From Betaproteobacteria bacterium (GTDB lineage: Bacteria > Pseudomonadota > Gammaproteobacteria > Burkholderiales > SG8-39): a DNA stretch of 50,859 nucleotides. The DNA is taken from assembly GCA_005883675.1 (NCBI GenBank), contig VBCM01000194.1, forward strand, positions 1 through 50,859. Direction: 5' to 3'. The notes beneath the pieces are model-generated. The model was given only the letters and a program-made list of their open reading frames with translations, was not told where the DNA came from and ran no database searches. This document shows positions 1 through 10,723 of the stretch, piece by piece; positions within the stretch are counted from its first letter, which is position 1, and every line of letters starts with the position of its first letter. The translations under genes and the position numbers were made by a program.

Positions 1-1
1 G

Positions 2-289
2 GTGGAGCAGTCGCGTTACAACTTCGAGCTCGCGAACGCCGACATGCTGTTTCGCCACTTCGGCGAATACGAGGCCGAGGCAAAGCGCCTCGTCGCCATG
101 CAATGCGTGCTGCCGGCCTACGAGATGGTGCTGCGCTGCTCGCACAGCTTCAACCTGCTCGATGCGCGCGGCGCGATCTCGGTGACCGAGCGCGCCGCGT
201 ACATCGACCGCGTGCGCGCGCTCGCGCGCGCGGTGGCGAAGGCGTATTACGAATCGCGCGAGCGACTGGGCTTTCCGCTCGCCTCATGA
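2..289 (+). CDS. glyQ: Glycyl-tRNA synthetase alpha subunit, C-terminal part (truncated by window start)
   Basis: Protein ...[25 protein letters not shown]...[25 protein letters not shown] is typical of the GlyQ C-terminus; directly followed by glyS. Confidence 0.95.
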   Translation: MEQSRYNFELANADMLFRHFGEYEAEAKRLVAMQCVLPAYEMVLRCSHSFNLLDARGAISVTERAAYIDRVRALARAVAKAYYESRERLGFPLAS

Positions 290-2337
290 CCGGCCGCGCG
301 ACGTTGCTCGTCGAGCTCCTCACCGAGGAGCTGCCGCCGAAATCGCTGCGCGCGCTTTCGGAGGCCTTCGCCGAGCGCTCGCTCGACGCGCTGGGGAAGC
401 TCGCGCTGGCCGATCCGAAATCGGCGCTCGCGGTCTACGCCACACCGCGGCGGCTCGCCTTTGCGATCGCCGATGTGGCCGACAAGGCGCCAGGGCGCGA
501 AATGGAGGTGACCGGTCCTTCCGCCAAGGCGCCGGCCGCGGCGCTGGAGGGCTTCGCGCGCAAGCATGGCCTGAAGCCCGAGCAGCTCGAGCGGCGCGAC
601 ACGCCGAAAGGGCCTGTCGTCCTCGCGCGCGTCCAGGTGAAAGGGGCGCTGCTCGACGAAATGCTCGCACCGCTGCTCGAAGAAGCGCTCAAGGGGCTGC
701 CGATTCCCAAGCTCATGCGCTGGGGCGCGAGCGACGCGCAGTTCGTGCGTCCGGTGCACGGCCTCATAGTGCTCCACGGCTCGCGCGTGGTGCCAGGCAA
801 GGTGCTCGGCGTGAGCGCGGGGCGCATCACGAGCGGACACCGCTTTCTAGGCGAGCGAGCTATCGAGCTGAAAAGCGCGGAGGAGTACGCGTCCCGCCTC
901 GAGCACGACGGCAAGGTGATCGCCGGCTTCGCCGCACGACGCGCGGAAATCGACCGGCAGCTCAAGGAGGCGGCGATCCGGGAACGCGGGAGCCTTGGCG
1001 GCTACGCCGATCTGCTGGACGAGGTGACGGCGCTCGTCGAATACCCGCAGGTCTATGCCGGCGGCTTCGATCGCGCCTTCCTCGAAGTGCCGCCGGAGTG
1101 CCTGATCCTCACCATGCGGCAGAACCAGAAGTATTTCCCGCTCTTTGACAACGCAGGCAAGCTCCTGCCGCGCTTCCTCATCGTCTCCAACATGCGCACG
1201 AGCAACCCCAGCCACATCGTCGCCGGCAATGAACGCGTGGTGCGGCCGCGCCTCGAGGATGCCCGGTTCTTCTATAACCAGGACCGCAAGGTCCGGCTGG
1301 AATCGCGCGTGCCGCCGCTCGCCAAGGTGGTCTATTACGCCAAGCTCGGCAGCATGCTCGATCGCGTCGAGCGCTTGCGCGCCCTCGCCGGGCGCATCGC
1401 CGAGCGCCTGCAGGCCGAGCGCGCGGCTGCGGACCGTGCCGCCTACCTTTGCAAGGCAGATCGCCTGACCGGCATGGTCGGCGAGTTCCCCGAGCTGCAG
1501 GGAGTGATGGGTCGCTATTACGCGCTCAACGACGGTGAGAGCCCGGTGGTGGCGGACGCGATCGCCGAGCACTATCTGCCGGGCTACGCCGGCGACCGCC
1601 TGCCGGTGCATCCGGTGGGCGCCGCGCTCGCGTTGGCGGACAAGCTGGAAGCGCTCGCCGGTTTCTTCAGCATCGGACAGACGCCCACGGGCGAGCGCGA
1701 TCCGTTCGGCCTGCGCCGAGCGGCGCTCGGCGTCATCCGCATCCTGGTGGAGCGCAAGCTCGGGCTCGCGCTCGATGAGCTGCTGGCGGCGGCGCTTGCG
1801 CCATTTGCGGCCGCGAAGTCCACGGTCAACGCGGAGCTGGAAAGCTTCGTTTACGAACGCGCGCGGGGCTATTTTCGCGAGCACGGCTACTCGGCGAACG
1901 AGGTGGAAGCAGTGCTGTGCCTGGCGCCGGCGCGGCTCGATCTCATCCCGAAGCAGCTCGAGGCGGTGCGCGCCTTCGCCGCGCTGCCGGAGGCGGAAAG
2001 CCTGGCCGCGGCGAACAAGCGCATCGGCAACATCCTCAAGCAGGCGGACGCCGTGCCCGCCGGCTTCGACGTCGGACTGATGGTGCTGCCCGAGGAAAAG
2101 AGCCTCGCGAGCACCTTCGGGCGCCTCGAGCCGGACGTAGACCGCGCGTTCCGGGCGCTCGATTACACCGCGGCGCTCAAGGCGCTCGCGACGCTGAAGA
2201 CGCCGGTGGACGCTTTCTTCGACAAGGTGATGGTGATGGACAAGGACCCGCGCGTGCGCGCCAACCGCATCGGCTTTCTCGGTAAGCTGCACGGCACGAT
2301 GAACCGCATCGCCGACCTCTCCAAGCTCGCGACATGA
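286..2337 (+). CDS. glyS: Glycyl-tRNA synthetase beta subunit
   Basis: [21 protein letters not shown]... start at ATG 286 (ATGA overlap with glyQ); full-length family match. The ORF-track start at 103 is an upstream extension. Confidence 0.96.
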   Translation: MTGRATLLVELLTEELPPKSLRALSEAFAERSLDALGKLALADPKSALAVYATPRRLAFAIADVADKAPGREMEVTGPSAKAPAAALEGFARKHGLKPEQLERRDTPKGPVVLARVQVKGALLDEMLAPLLEEALKGLPIPKLMRWGASDAQFVRPVHGLIVLHGSRVVPGKVLGVSAGRITSGHRFLGERAIELKSAEEYASRLEHDGKVIAGFAARRAEIDRQLKEAAIRERGSLGGYADLLDEVTALVEYPQVYAGGFDRAFLEVPPECLILTMRQNQKYFPLFDNAGKLLPRFLIVSNMRTSNPSHIVAGNERVVRPRLEDARFFYNQDRKVRLESRVPPLAKVVYYAKLGSMLDRVERLRALAGRIAERLQAERAAADRAAYLCKADRLTGMVGEFPELQGVMGRYYALNDGESPVVADAIAEHYLPGYAGDRLPVHPVGAALALADKLEALAGFFSIGQTPTGERDPFGLRRAALGVIRILVERKLGLALDELLAAALAPFAAAKSTVNAELESFVYERARGYFREHGYSANEVEAVLCLAPARLDLIPKQLEAVRAFAALPEAESLAAANKRIGNILKQADAVPAGFDVGLMVLPEEKSLASTFGRLEPDVDRAFRALDYTAALKALATLKTPVDAFFDKVMVMDKDPRVRANRIGFLGKLHGTMNRIADLSKLAT

Positions 2338-2867
2338 AGCTTGTCATCCTCGATCGCGACGGCACGATCAACCACGACAGCGAGCACTACATCAAGTCGC
2401 TCGAGGAATGGCGGCCGCTCAAGGGCAGCCTGGAAGCGATCGCGCGCCTTACGCAGGCCGGCTATCGCATCGTCGTCGCCACCAACCAGTCCGGCATCGC
2501 GCGCGGGCTCTTTTCGACCCGCACGCTGTTCGATATCCACGACGCCATACAGCGCTCGGCACTCCAGGCGGGCGGGCGCATTGACGCCTTCTTCTTCTGC
2601 CCGCACGCCGCGGACGCCGGCTGCCAGTGCAGAAAGCCCCAGCCGGGGATGCTCCTCGAGGTGGCTCGACGCTTCAACATCGCGCTCGAGGACACCTATA
2701 TGGTGGGCGATGGCTTGCGCGACGTACAGGCCGCCGCGGCGGCGGGTGCGCGCCCGGTGCTCGTGCTTACGGGCAAGGGACAGAAGACGCAAGCGGAAGG
2801 CAAGCTTCCGTCGGGCACGCAGGTCTTTGCCGATCTCGCCGCGTTCGCCGAACACCTGGCTCCATGA
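2334..2867 (+). CDS. gmhB: D-glycero-beta-D-manno-heptose 1,7-bisphosphate 7-phosphatase
   Basis: HAD motif LDRDGTIN, CPH..DAGCQCRKPQPGM zinc-binding loop, MVGDGLRD. Confidence 0.95.
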   Translation: MKLVILDRDGTINHDSEHYIKSLEEWRPLKGSLEAIARLTQAGYRIVVATNQSGIARGLFSTRTLFDIHDAIQRSALQAGGRIDAFFFCPHAADAGCQCRKPQPGMLLEVARRFNIALEDTYMVGDGLRDVQAAAAAGARPVLVLTGKGQKTQAEGKLPSGTQVFADLAAFAEHLAP

Positions 2868-3518
2868 CGTGGCTGCGCTCGGGCCTCTTTGCGCTCGCGC
2901 AGCTCCTCGTCACGCCGCCCTATGCGCTCATCGCCCTCGCCACGTTTCCGCTGCCGCGCATGTGGCGCTATCGCATCATCTCCGGGTGGTCGCGGCTCAA
3001 CATCTGGCTCGCGCGCGCTCTGCTCGGCATCGATTGGCGGGTCGAGGGGCGCGAGCATCTGCCCGATCGGCCGGCGGTCATCCTGGCGAAGCACCAGTCG
3101 GCGTGGGAGACGATGGCTTTCCAGCTCATCTTTCCGCCCCAGGTGCTTGTGCTCAAGCGAGAGCTGCTGTGGATCCCGTTCTTCGGCTGGGGGCTCGCGC
3201 TGATGAGCCCGATCGCCATCGACCGCTCGCGTGGCATGACGGCGCTGCGCGCGATCGCCCGGCGCGGCCGCGAGCGGCTCGCGCAGGGCTTCTGGGTGGT
3301 GATCTTCCCAGAGGGAACGCGCGTGCGGCCCGGTGAACGGCGCGCTTATCAGCTTGGCGGCGCGTGGCCTTTTCTGGCCGCGCAACGCCTTCCTCAAGCG
3401 TCCCGGGACCATCACGGTGCGCATCGGACCGTGCATCGACGCGGCCAGCCGCGATGCGAAGGCGGTGAACCAACTGGCGGAAGCATGGATCGAGGAACAA
3501 CAGAAGGCGCTCTGCTGA
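2864..3518 (+). pseudogene. plsC: 1-acyl-sn-glycerol-3-phosphate acyltransferase, interrupted by an apparent frame-breaking deletion near 3355-3375
   Basis: Frame 1 gives MTWLRSGLF...KHQSAWET...FPEGTRVRPGERRAYQLGGA, then the frame is lost; the family C-terminus GLFWPRNAFLKRPGTITVRIGPCID...[12 protein letters not shown] is in another frame (3333..3518). The intervening motif-IV segment (xTGxPVVPVAxNxG) is missing. Confidence 0.75.
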
Positions 3519-4204
3519 TCGAGCTCGGCGGGCGGCTGATCGAATACCGCTTCGCGCGCCGGCGGCGCCGCATGCTCGCCATCACGGTGGACGCGGCGGG
3601 CCTCAGGGTATCGGCGCCGTTGCGCGCTCCGTGGCGGGAGATCGAGGCGTTCCTGCGCGACAAGGAGCGCTGGATCCTGCGTAAGCTCGACGCGTGGTCG
3701 CGCGTGCCGCGCGCGCCGGTGCTGCACGGCGTGAGCGGCGAGACGCTGCCCCTCTTCGGCATCCCGGCAACGCTGGAAGTGCGCCCCGGCCGCCGCCGCG
3801 TGGAGGAGCACGACGGGCGGCTCGTGGTGCATGCCCGCACGCGGGCGCTCGACGTGCTCACCGCCTGGCTTAAGCATCGCGCGCTCGACGCCTTGGCGCC
3901 GCGCACCGCCCATTACGCCGCCGTGCTCGGCGTGCCGGCGCCGCGCGTCACGCTCTCGAACGCGCGCACGCAGTGGGGCGTCTGCACCGAAGGCGGCGCC
4001 ATCCGGCTCTCATGGCGCCTGGTGCACGTCGAGCCGCGCCTCGCCGATTACGTCGTTGCGCACGAGGTCGCCCACCTCGTGGAGATGAACCATTCGCGCC
4101 GCTTCTGGGGACTGCTCGCGTGGCTCCACCCCGACTGGCGCGAAGCGCGCGAGCGCCTCGAGCTCGCCGCCGCCACCCTTCCCGTCCTGAAAGGCACCCG
4201 ATGA
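3484..4204 (+). CDS. YgjP-like (DUF45) metal-dependent hydrolase
   Basis: [16 protein letters not shown] zinc-metalloprotease-like motif; likely ATG at 3484 overlapping the original plsC stop. Confidence 0.85.
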
Positions 4205-4584
4205 GAATCCTGCACACCATGCTGCGCGTTGGAAACATGGAGCGCTCGGTCAAGTTCTACACCCAGATCCTCGGCATGAAGCTCCTGCGCACCACCGAGC
4301 GCCCCGAGCAGAAATACTCGCTCGCCTTCGTCGGCTACGACGACGAGAAGCGCTCCGCGGTGCTCGAGCTCACGTACAACTATGGCGTGGAGCGCTATGA
4401 GCTCGGCAGCGCCTTCGGCCATGTCGCCATCGCCGTGCCGGACGTGAAGCAGGCCTGCGAGCGCGTGCGCGCGAGCGGCGGCAAGGTAACGCGCGAGCCC
4501 GGCCCGGTGAAGGGCGGGACTTCGGTGATCGCCTTCGTCGAGGACCCCGACGGCTACAAGCTCGAGTTCATCGAGACCGCCTGA
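4201..4584 (+). CDS. gloA: Lactoylglutathione lyase (glyoxalase I)
   Basis: [46 protein letters not shown]... canonical GloA. Confidence 0.96.
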   Translation: MRILHTMLRVGNMERSVKFYTQILGMKLLRTTERPEQKYSLAFVGYDDEKRSAVLELTYNYGVERYELGSAFGHVAIAVPDVKQACERVRASGGKVTREPGPVKGGTSVIAFVEDPDGYKLEFIETA

Positions 4585-5323
4585 AGGCGCTGATGCGCGC
4601 ATAGTCGGCGGGCGACAGGTCCTCCGGCCGCAGCCGCGCATCGATCCCGAGCCGCTCGTAATCGCCCGGCGCTAGCGGCAGCGCATTGCGCAATTGCTTG
4701 CGCCGCGCCGAGAACGCCCGGCGCAGGAGCTCCTCGTCGATCGCGAGCATCGCCTCGAGCGGCCGCAGGCGCACGACGGCCGATTCCACCTTGGGCGGCG
4801 GCCGGAACGCGCCTTTTGAAACGGTAAACAACTTCTGCATCGCAAAGCGCGCCTGTAACGCGACCGAAAGGCGCCCATACTCGGCGGTGCCGGACGCTGC
4901 CACCATGCGCTCGACCACCTCGAGCTGGAGCATGAAATGCATGTCGCGGACCCGATCGGCGTACGCGGCCAGATGAAAAAGCAGCGGGGTGGAAATGTTG
5001 TACGGCAGGTTGCCCACCAAGCGCATCCCGGCGGGAAAGCGGCCGAAGTCGTATTCGAGCGCATCGGCGCAATGCACGGTCAGCTGGTACGGCGGAAAGC
5101 GCGCGGCAAGCGCCGCCGCTAGGTCGCGGTCGAGCTCGATGGCTTCCAGCTTCCCCACCCGCTCGATGAGCGGCGCGCTGAGCGCGCCTTCGCCCGGCCC
5201 GATCTCGACCAGCACATCGCCCGGCTGCGGCGCGATGGCCTCGACGATACGCGCGCGGACGCGCGGGTCGTGCAGGAAGTGCTGCCCGAACCTTTTACGT
5301 GGACGATGCGAGCTCGATCGCAA
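4568..5323 (-). CDS. ksgA: 16S rRNA (adenine1518-N6/1519-N6)-dimethyltransferase, probable TTG start
   Basis: [31 protein letters not shown] motifs; start probably TTG at 5323 inside the pdxA 3' end. Confidence 0.92.
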   Translation of the reverse strand: MRSSSHRPRKRFGQHFLHDPRVRARIVEAIAPQPGDVLVEIGPGEGALSAPLIERVGKLEAIELDRDLAAALAARFPPYQLTVHCADALEYDFGRFPAGMRLVGNLPYNISTPLLFHLAAYADRVRDMHFMLQLEVVERMVAASGTAEYGRLSVALQARFAMQKLFTVSKGAFRPPPKVESAVVRLRPLEAMLAIDEELLRRAFSARRKQLRNALPLAPGDYERLGIDARLRPEDLSPADYARISAFRRSR

Positions 5324-6206
5324 GCTCGAGCGCCTCGCGCAGGCTGCCCGCGTCCGCGCGCCCGCTGCCGGCGATGTCGAGCGCGGTGCCGTGATCGACC
5401 GAGGTGCGCACGAACGGCAGCCCAAGCGTAATGTTCACGCCGCGGCCGAAGGACGCGTACTTCAGCACCGGCAGGCCCTGGTCGTGATACATGGCGAGCA
5501 CCGCATCGGCGTCTTTCAGCCGCTCGGGCACGAACAGCGTATCGGCCGGTATCGGCCCGCTCGCCTCGATGCCCGCCGCGCGGGCGGCGGCGATCGCCGG
5601 CGCGATGACATCGGCGTCCTCATGGCCGAGGTGGCCCGACTCGCCGCTATGGGGATTGAGGCCGGCGACCAGGATGCGCGGGCGGGCGATGCGAAAGCGC
5701 CGGCGCAGATCGGCGTCGAGCACACGCAGCGTCCTGCCCAGTGATTCGCCGGTGATCGCACGCGGTACGTCCGCCAGCGGCAGGTGCGTGGTCGCCAGGG
5801 CCACGCGCAGGCCGCCGCCCACCAGCATCATCACAACGTGCTCGGCGCCCGCCGCCTGGGCCAGGTATTCGGTGTGGCCGATGAACGCAATGCCGGCGTC
5901 GTTGATCACGCTCTTTTGCACCGGCGCAGTGACCATCGCTGCGTACTCGCCGGCGAGGCACCCGCGGATCGCACGGTCGAGGACAGCGAGCACGTACCGG
6001 GCATTGCCCGCATCCAGCTTGCCCGGCGTTGCCGGGCGGGTAAGCGGCACGTGCTCGATGCGCGGGCAGCCGCCGAGAAGCCCACGATCGCCAATGACAA
6101 CCAGCTGCGCGCCGCGCGCCTCGCGTGCGACGCGCACGCAGAGCTCGGGACCGACGCCGGCGGGCTCGCCGGAAGCAAGCGCGATGAGCGGCTTAGCGTT
6201 CGTCAA
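5295..6206 (-). CDS. pdxA: 4-hydroxythreonine-4-phosphate dehydrogenase
   Basis: GEPAGVGPEL, TAPVQKSVINDAGI.FIGHTEYLA, YHDQGLPVLKY. Confidence 0.95.
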   Translation of the reverse strand: MTNAKPLIALASGEPAGVGPELCVRVAREARGAQLVVIGDRGLLGGCPRIEHVPLTRPATPGKLDAGNARYVLAVLDRAIRGCLAGEYAAMVTAPVQKSVINDAGIAFIGHTEYLAQAAGAEHVVMMLVGGGLRVALATTHLPLADVPRAITGESLGRTLRVLDADLRRRFRIARPRILVAGLNPHSGESGHLGHEDADVIAPAIAAARAAGIEASGPIPADTLFVPERLKDADAVLAMYHDQGLPVLKYASFGRGVNITLGLPFVRTSVDHGTALDIAGSGRADAGSLREALELAIELASST

Positions 6207-7482
6207 GCCGCAGCTCGACGTAGGTCTGGTCGCGCAGCTGCCGCAGCCATTCCTGGTACGCCTCGTCGGCCTTGCGCTCGCGCAGCGCCTGCCGGGCTTG
6301 CAAGCGCTTGCGCTCGGGGGAGAGATCGCTCGAGCGCCGCTCGAGCACCTGGATCAGGTGGTAGCCGAAGGGCGTGCGCACGGGCTGGCTGACCTCGGCC
6401 ACTTTCAGCTCCTGATAGGCGCGCTCGAACTCGGGCACCGTGTCGCCCGGATAGACCCAGTCGAGCTCGCCGCCGCGCGCCGCGGTGCCATCGTCGGAGT
6501 TGGCGCGCGCGAGCTCGGCAAAATCGGCGCCGCCGCTCACAATGCGTTCGCGCAGGTCGAGAAGCTTGCGGCGAGCCTCGGCCTCGGAGACCGCCTCGTT
6601 CGTACGGATGAGGATGTGCCGCAGCCGCGTCTGCACTACCGGCGCTTGGGCGTCCGTGCCGCGGCGCTCGACGAGCTGCACGATGTGGAAGCCCGCAGGG
6701 CTGCGCAGCGGCTCGCTGATGTCGCCGGGCTTCATCTTCGCGAGCGCGTCGGCGAAGAGCTCGGGCAGCCGCTCGTGGTTGCGCCAGCCGAGCGCGCCAC
6801 CCTGCAGCGCATCAGGGGCGTCGGAGTACGCCGCGGCGACGCGCGCGAACGGCGCGCCGCTGCGCACCTCGGCCACCGCCTGCTCGGCTCGGCTGCGCGC
6901 CTGGCGGATGCGCTCGGGGCTCGCGCCCTCGGGCACGCGCACGAGGATATGGGCGAGGTTGTACTCCGCGCCCTCGTCGGGGCGGTTCTTCAGCTGCTCG
7001 AGGAAGAGATCCACCTCGGTGTCGCTCACCTGCACGCGGTTCTCCACCTCGCGCTCGCGCAGCCGCGTCAGGATCATCTGCTGGCGCACTTCGTTGCGCC
7101 AGGCGTCGAAGGCGACACCGTCGCCTTCCAGCGCCCGACGGAAATCGGCGAGCGTCATGTTGTTCGACTGCGCGATGCGCTCGACCGCGCGGTCGAGCTG
7201 CAGCTCGTCGATGCGGATGCCGGTCTCGCGCGCGAGCTGCAATTGGGCCTTGTCGAGGATCAGCCGCTCGAGCATCTGCCGCTCGAGCACCGCGCGCTCG
7301 GGCGCGGGCGTGCCCTGCCGGCGCAGTTGCCGCTCGGCCATGCCCACCGCCTCGTTCAGCTCCGAGTACGTGACGACGTCCTTGTTCACCACCGCGACGA
7401 TGCGGTCGACGAGGGTGACGGCAGGCGCGGCGCCGGCGAACAGCGCCGTAGCGGCGGCGACGATGAGGATGAGCTTTCGCAT
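6193..7482 (-). CDS. surA: Periplasmic peptidyl-prolyl isomerase chaperone SurA (signal peptide, two parvulin domains)
   Basis: Signal peptide, VDRIVAVVNKDVVTYSEL, two rotamase segments with HILVR/HILIR; adjacent to lptD. Confidence 0.96.
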   Translation of the reverse strand: MRKLILIVAAATALFAGAAPAVTLVDRIVAVVNKDVVTYSELNEAVGMAERQLRRQGTPAPERAVLERQMLERLILDKAQLQLARETGIRIDELQLDRAVERIAQSNNMTLADFRRALEGDGVAFDAWRNEVRQQMILTRLREREVENRVQVSDTEVDLFLEQLKNRPDEGAEYNLAHILVRVPEGASPERIRQARSRAEQAVAEVRSGAPFARVAAAYSDAPDALQGGALGWRNHERLPELFADALAKMKPGDISEPLRSPAGFHIVQLVERRGTDAQAPVVQTRLRHILIRTNEAVSEAEARRKLLDLRERIVSGGADFAELARANSDDGTAARGGELDWVYPGDTVPEFERAYQELKVAEVSQPVRTPFGYHLIQVLERRSSDLSPERKRLQARQALRERKADEAYQEWLRQLRDQTYVELRLDER

Positions 7483-9690
7483 CTAGAAGACCTGTTCGAA
7501 CGGCAGCTGCGAGCGGGCGCTCGGCGGCGCGAGCGCCGGATCGACGCGGTTGATCACGGAATAGCCCGGTACATCCCTTCTCAATAGCTGCACCGCTTCG
7601 GCGGTGCCGATCTGTCCCACGCCGGTGAACTCGAGCTGGAAGATGAGCGCCGTCGAGGTCACCTGCGATGCCGCCTGCAGCCGTTGCACGACGAAGCGGA
7701 ACACCCAGCAGCCCGCGTTGTATTCGGCGCCGGCCAGGCCTTCGAGCAGCCGCCGGTCGAAGAACGAGTAATTGTAGCGTCCGACGGCGTACCAGCCGGC
7801 CGCCACCGGCCACTGTCCCGAGAGATCGAGCTGGCGCAGGAGATCGCGCTGGAAGCGATAGCTGGCATTGAAGACCTTGGCGACCTGCGGCGCGTAGCGC
7901 ATGCCGATGCTGTAGCGCTCGACGCGGTGGTCGTAGGGATTGTATTGGGTGGTGGCGTCGAAGGTGAGGCGCTGCTGCAGCCGGCCGCCAATCGAAGCCA
8001 GCACGTCCGATTCCCTCGCCACCCTTAAGGTCGAGCCCTCGGCGAGCGCCACCCGCTCGTTGCGGAAATAGAAGCGCTGCCCGAGCGTGCCGCGCAGGAG
8101 CTCCTGGCCGTCGGCCTGCAGAAAGCGGGTGGTGACCGCGAGCGTCGCCTGGTTCGCATCGCCGAAGCGATCACCGCCGACGAAGCGGTTCTCGGTGAAG
8201 AGCTGCGGGTAGTTGAAGTCGGCGAGCGCAGTATCGAAAACCGGGATGTGGTCCTGGTTGTGGTAGGGCGCGTACACGTAGAACAGGCGCGGCTCGAGCG
8301 TCTGGGTGAGCGAGCGGCCGGAGAGGCTCGTGCTTCGCTCGAACACGAGCCCGCTGTCCAGGCTCGCCCATGGCACGGCCACCGAAGGATTGTTCGGCTC
8401 ACCGGCGGTGGACTGGTCGAGCTGGTAGCCCGCATAGCGCAAGCCCGTCTTCGGCGTCACGAACCAGCCGGGCGCGATGCGCGGCATGCTGAGGACCGGA
8501 TTGAAGCTCGAGCGCGAGCCCTCGACCATCGTCGGATGGACGAAGCGCACGTATTCGCCGGGGAGCGACGTGTCGAAGCGCCCCGCGAGGTCGTTGTAGG
8601 AGGCGGTGGCATTGAGTTGCGGCACTCGGTGATACGGCGGCACGATCGGCGCGAGCGGGTCCTGTAACGTCTGGAATTTCTGCACGCGAACTTGCGTGCT
8701 GTAGGTCCCGGCGGCCGGCAAGCTGCCCGTACGGGTGACGTAAGCGTCCTGCGGCAGGTTGCCGACCGAAACCTGCTTCACCTGGCTCGCGAGGTCGACG
8801 AAATAGCGGTCGTCCGAGACCTTGTTGTAATCGACGTTGGCAGTCAGACCGGGCCGGAAGGTCTGTAAGTGCTGCCACGAAAGGCCGGTGCGCGTGGCGC
8901 CGAACACCGGGTCGTGCGGCAGATACTCGTAGCGCAGCTCGCCCGCGTACGGGCGCTCGAGATAGCGGAAGTGATTCTTGAGCTGGAAGCCGCGGCGCAC
9001 CATGTAGACCGGCGTGAAGGTGGCGTCGCGCTCCGGCGCGATGTTCCAGTAATACGGGATGCCGAATTCCAGCCCGCGCGTGCTCGTCTGCGAGTAGTAC
9101 GGCGTGAGCAGGCCGCTGCGGCGGCGGTTCTCGAGCGGAAATGTCGCATACGGAGCCGCGATGATCGTGTGGTCGAAGAAGCGCAGCCGCGGGTGGTTAG
9201 CCTTGCCCTCGTCGACCTCGTAGTCGAGCTCGAGCTGCGTTGCCTCGAGAAACCAGTCGTCCTGCCCGGGTTGGCAGGTGGTGAAGCGCGCGTTGAACAA
9301 GCGGTAATGGTTCGGGCCGAGAAACTCCATGCGCTCGGCCGCGCCGCGCGCCGGCCGCTCGCGCTGCAGCAGAAAGCCGGGACTGTCGAACGTGCCGGTA
9401 TCCTCGAGCGTGTTGTACTCGAGGGTGGGCCCGAAGAAACGGTCGACGCCGCTTTGCAGCCGCACGCCGCCGGTGCCCTCGAGCTCGCCGAACTCGCGGT
9501 TGTAGCGCAGGAACTCGCCAAACACCGACACCTCGCCGCGGCGGATCTCGGCCGCGCCGCGCGCGCTCACCTCGAGGTCGCTCACGCCCTCGATCTTCTG
9601 CGCATCGATGGTGGTCGATTCCGACTGCTGCCCGAGCGCGCTTCCCGCGGCGGCCAGCGCGATCGCCAGCGTCGCGAGGCGGGATGACAT
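7483..9690 (-). CDS. lptD: LPS-assembly outer membrane protein LptD
   Basis: OstA-like N-terminus, NARFTTCQPGQDDWFLEA, PYATFPLENRRRSGLLTPYY, EYNAGCWVFRFVVQR; syntenic with surA/pdxA/ksgA. Confidence 0.95.
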   Translation of the reverse strand: MSSRLATLAIALAAAGSALGQQSESTTIDAQKIEGVSDLEVSARGAAEIRRGEVSVFGEFLRYNREFGELEGTGGVRLQSGVDRFFGPTLEYNTLEDTGTFDSPGFLLQRERPARGAAERMEFLGPNHYRLFNARFTTCQPGQDDWFLEATQLELDYEVDEGKANHPRLRFFDHTIIAAPYATFPLENRRRSGLLTPYYSQTSTRGLEFGIPYYWNIAPERDATFTPVYMVRRGFQLKNHFRYLERPYAGELRYEYLPHDPVFGATRTGLSWQHLQTFRPGLTANVDYNKVSDDRYFVDLASQVKQVSVGNLPQDAYVTRTGSLPAAGTYSTQVRVQKFQTLQDPLAPIVPPYHRVPQLNATASYNDLAGRFDTSLPGEYVRFVHPTMVEGSRSSFNPVLSMPRIAPGWFVTPKTGLRYAGYQLDQSTAGEPNNPSVAVPWASLDSGLVFERSTSLSGRSLTQTLEPRLFYVYAPYHNQDHIPVFDTALADFNYPQLFTENRFVGGDRFGDANQATLAVTTRFLQADGQELLRGTLGQRFYFRNERVALAEGSTLRVARESDVLASIGGRLQQRLTFDATTQYNPYDHRVERYSIGMRYAPQVAKVFNASYRFQRDLLRQLDLSGQWPVAAGWYAVGRYNYSFFDRRLLEGLAGAEYNAGCWVFRFVVQRLQAASQVTSTALIFQLEFTGVGQIGTAEAVQLLRRDVPGYSVINRVDPALAPPSARSQLPFEQVF

Positions 9691-9715
9691 CGGCGGCTAG
9701 AGCGCTCTTAGTCGG

Positions 9716-10723
9716 ATGTTAGAATTTTCAATCATACACGCCGACGATCGTCGCTCGCGCCTCGAGCGCTGGCTATACGAGGTACTGCGCGCCGAGCTGC
9801 GCGGCGCGCGCTTCACGCTCACGCCGGCATCCGAAGACGCGAGCTTCCGCCGCTACTTCCGCGCCACGCTCGACGATGGCCGCAGCTACGTGATCATGGA
9901 TGCGCCTCCGCAGCAGGAGGACTGCCGGCCGTTCGTGCACGTCGCGCGGCTGCTGCAGGAGGCGGGCGTGCATGCGCCGCAGGTGCATGCCGCGGACCTT
10001 GCAGCCGGCTTTCTCCTGCTGTCCGATCTTGGAACGCGTACCTACCTCGGTGAGCTCAATGCCGCGAACGCGGACACGCTGATGCATGATGCGACCGATG
10101 CGCTCGTGCGCTGGCAGCTCGCGACGCGGCAAGGCGAGCTGCCGCCCTATGACGAAGCGCTCCTGCGGCGCGAAATGAACCTCTTTCCCGAGTGGTACGT
10201 CGCATGCCACCGCGGCAAGACCTTGGCCGGCGCGCAGGCACAGGCGCTGGAAGGCATCTTCGCGACGCTGGTGAAGAGCGCGCTCGCGCAGCCTGCGGTA
10301 TACGTGCATCGCGACTATATGCCGCGCAATCTCATGCTGACAGAGCCCAATCCAGGCGTGCTCGACTTCCAGGACGCGGTGATCGGGCCGATCAGCTACG
10401 ACATGGTCTCGCTCGTGCGCGATGCGTTCATCAGCTGGGATGAGGAGCGCGTGCTCGACTGGAGCGTGCGCTATTGGGAAAAGGCGCGCGCCGCGCGCCT
10501 GCCGGTGCCCGGCGATTTCGCCGAGTTCTGGCGTGCGTTCGAGTGGATGGGGCTGCAGCGGCACCTGAAGGTGCTCGGCATTTTCGCGCGCATCAATTAC
10601 CGTGACGGCAAGCCCAAGTATCTGGAGGACACGCCGCGCTTTCTCGGCTATGCGCGGGCGGTCGCCGAGCGCTATCGCGAGCTCGCGCCGCTTGCGCGCT
10701 TGCTGGACGAAGTCGCGGCATGA
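9716..10723 (+). CDS. amgK: N-acetylmuramate/N-acetylglucosamine kinase (APH fold)
   Basis: DYMPRNLMLTEPNPGVLDFQDAVIGPISYDM; followed by murU and divergent from lptD as in pseudomonads. Confidence 0.88.
   Translation: MLEFSIIHADDRRSRLERWLYEVLRAELRGARFTLTPASEDASFRRYFRATLDDGRSYVIMDAPPQQEDCRPFVHVARLLQEAGVHAPQVHAADLAAGFLLLSDLGTRTYLGELNAANADTLMHDATDALVRWQLATRQGELPPYDEALLRREMNLFPEWYVACHRGKTLAGAQAQALEGIFATLVKSALAQPAVYVHRDYMPRNLMLTEPNPGVLDFQDAVIGPISYDMVSLVRDAFISWDEERVLDWSVRYWEKARAARLPVPGDFAEFWRAFEWMGLQRHLKVLGIFARINYRDGKPKYLEDTPRFLGYARAVAERYRELAPLARLLDEVAA

Noticed and set aside
847-2292. 481-aa minus-strand ORF opposite glyS
   Set aside because: Low-complexity R/E/H-rich translation with no family signature; an antisense shadow ORF caused by high-GC codon bias.
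5295-6206. PdxA slightly short after VVIGDRGLLGG
   Set aside because: In-frame and all catalytic motifs present; length variation cannot be judged by eye.
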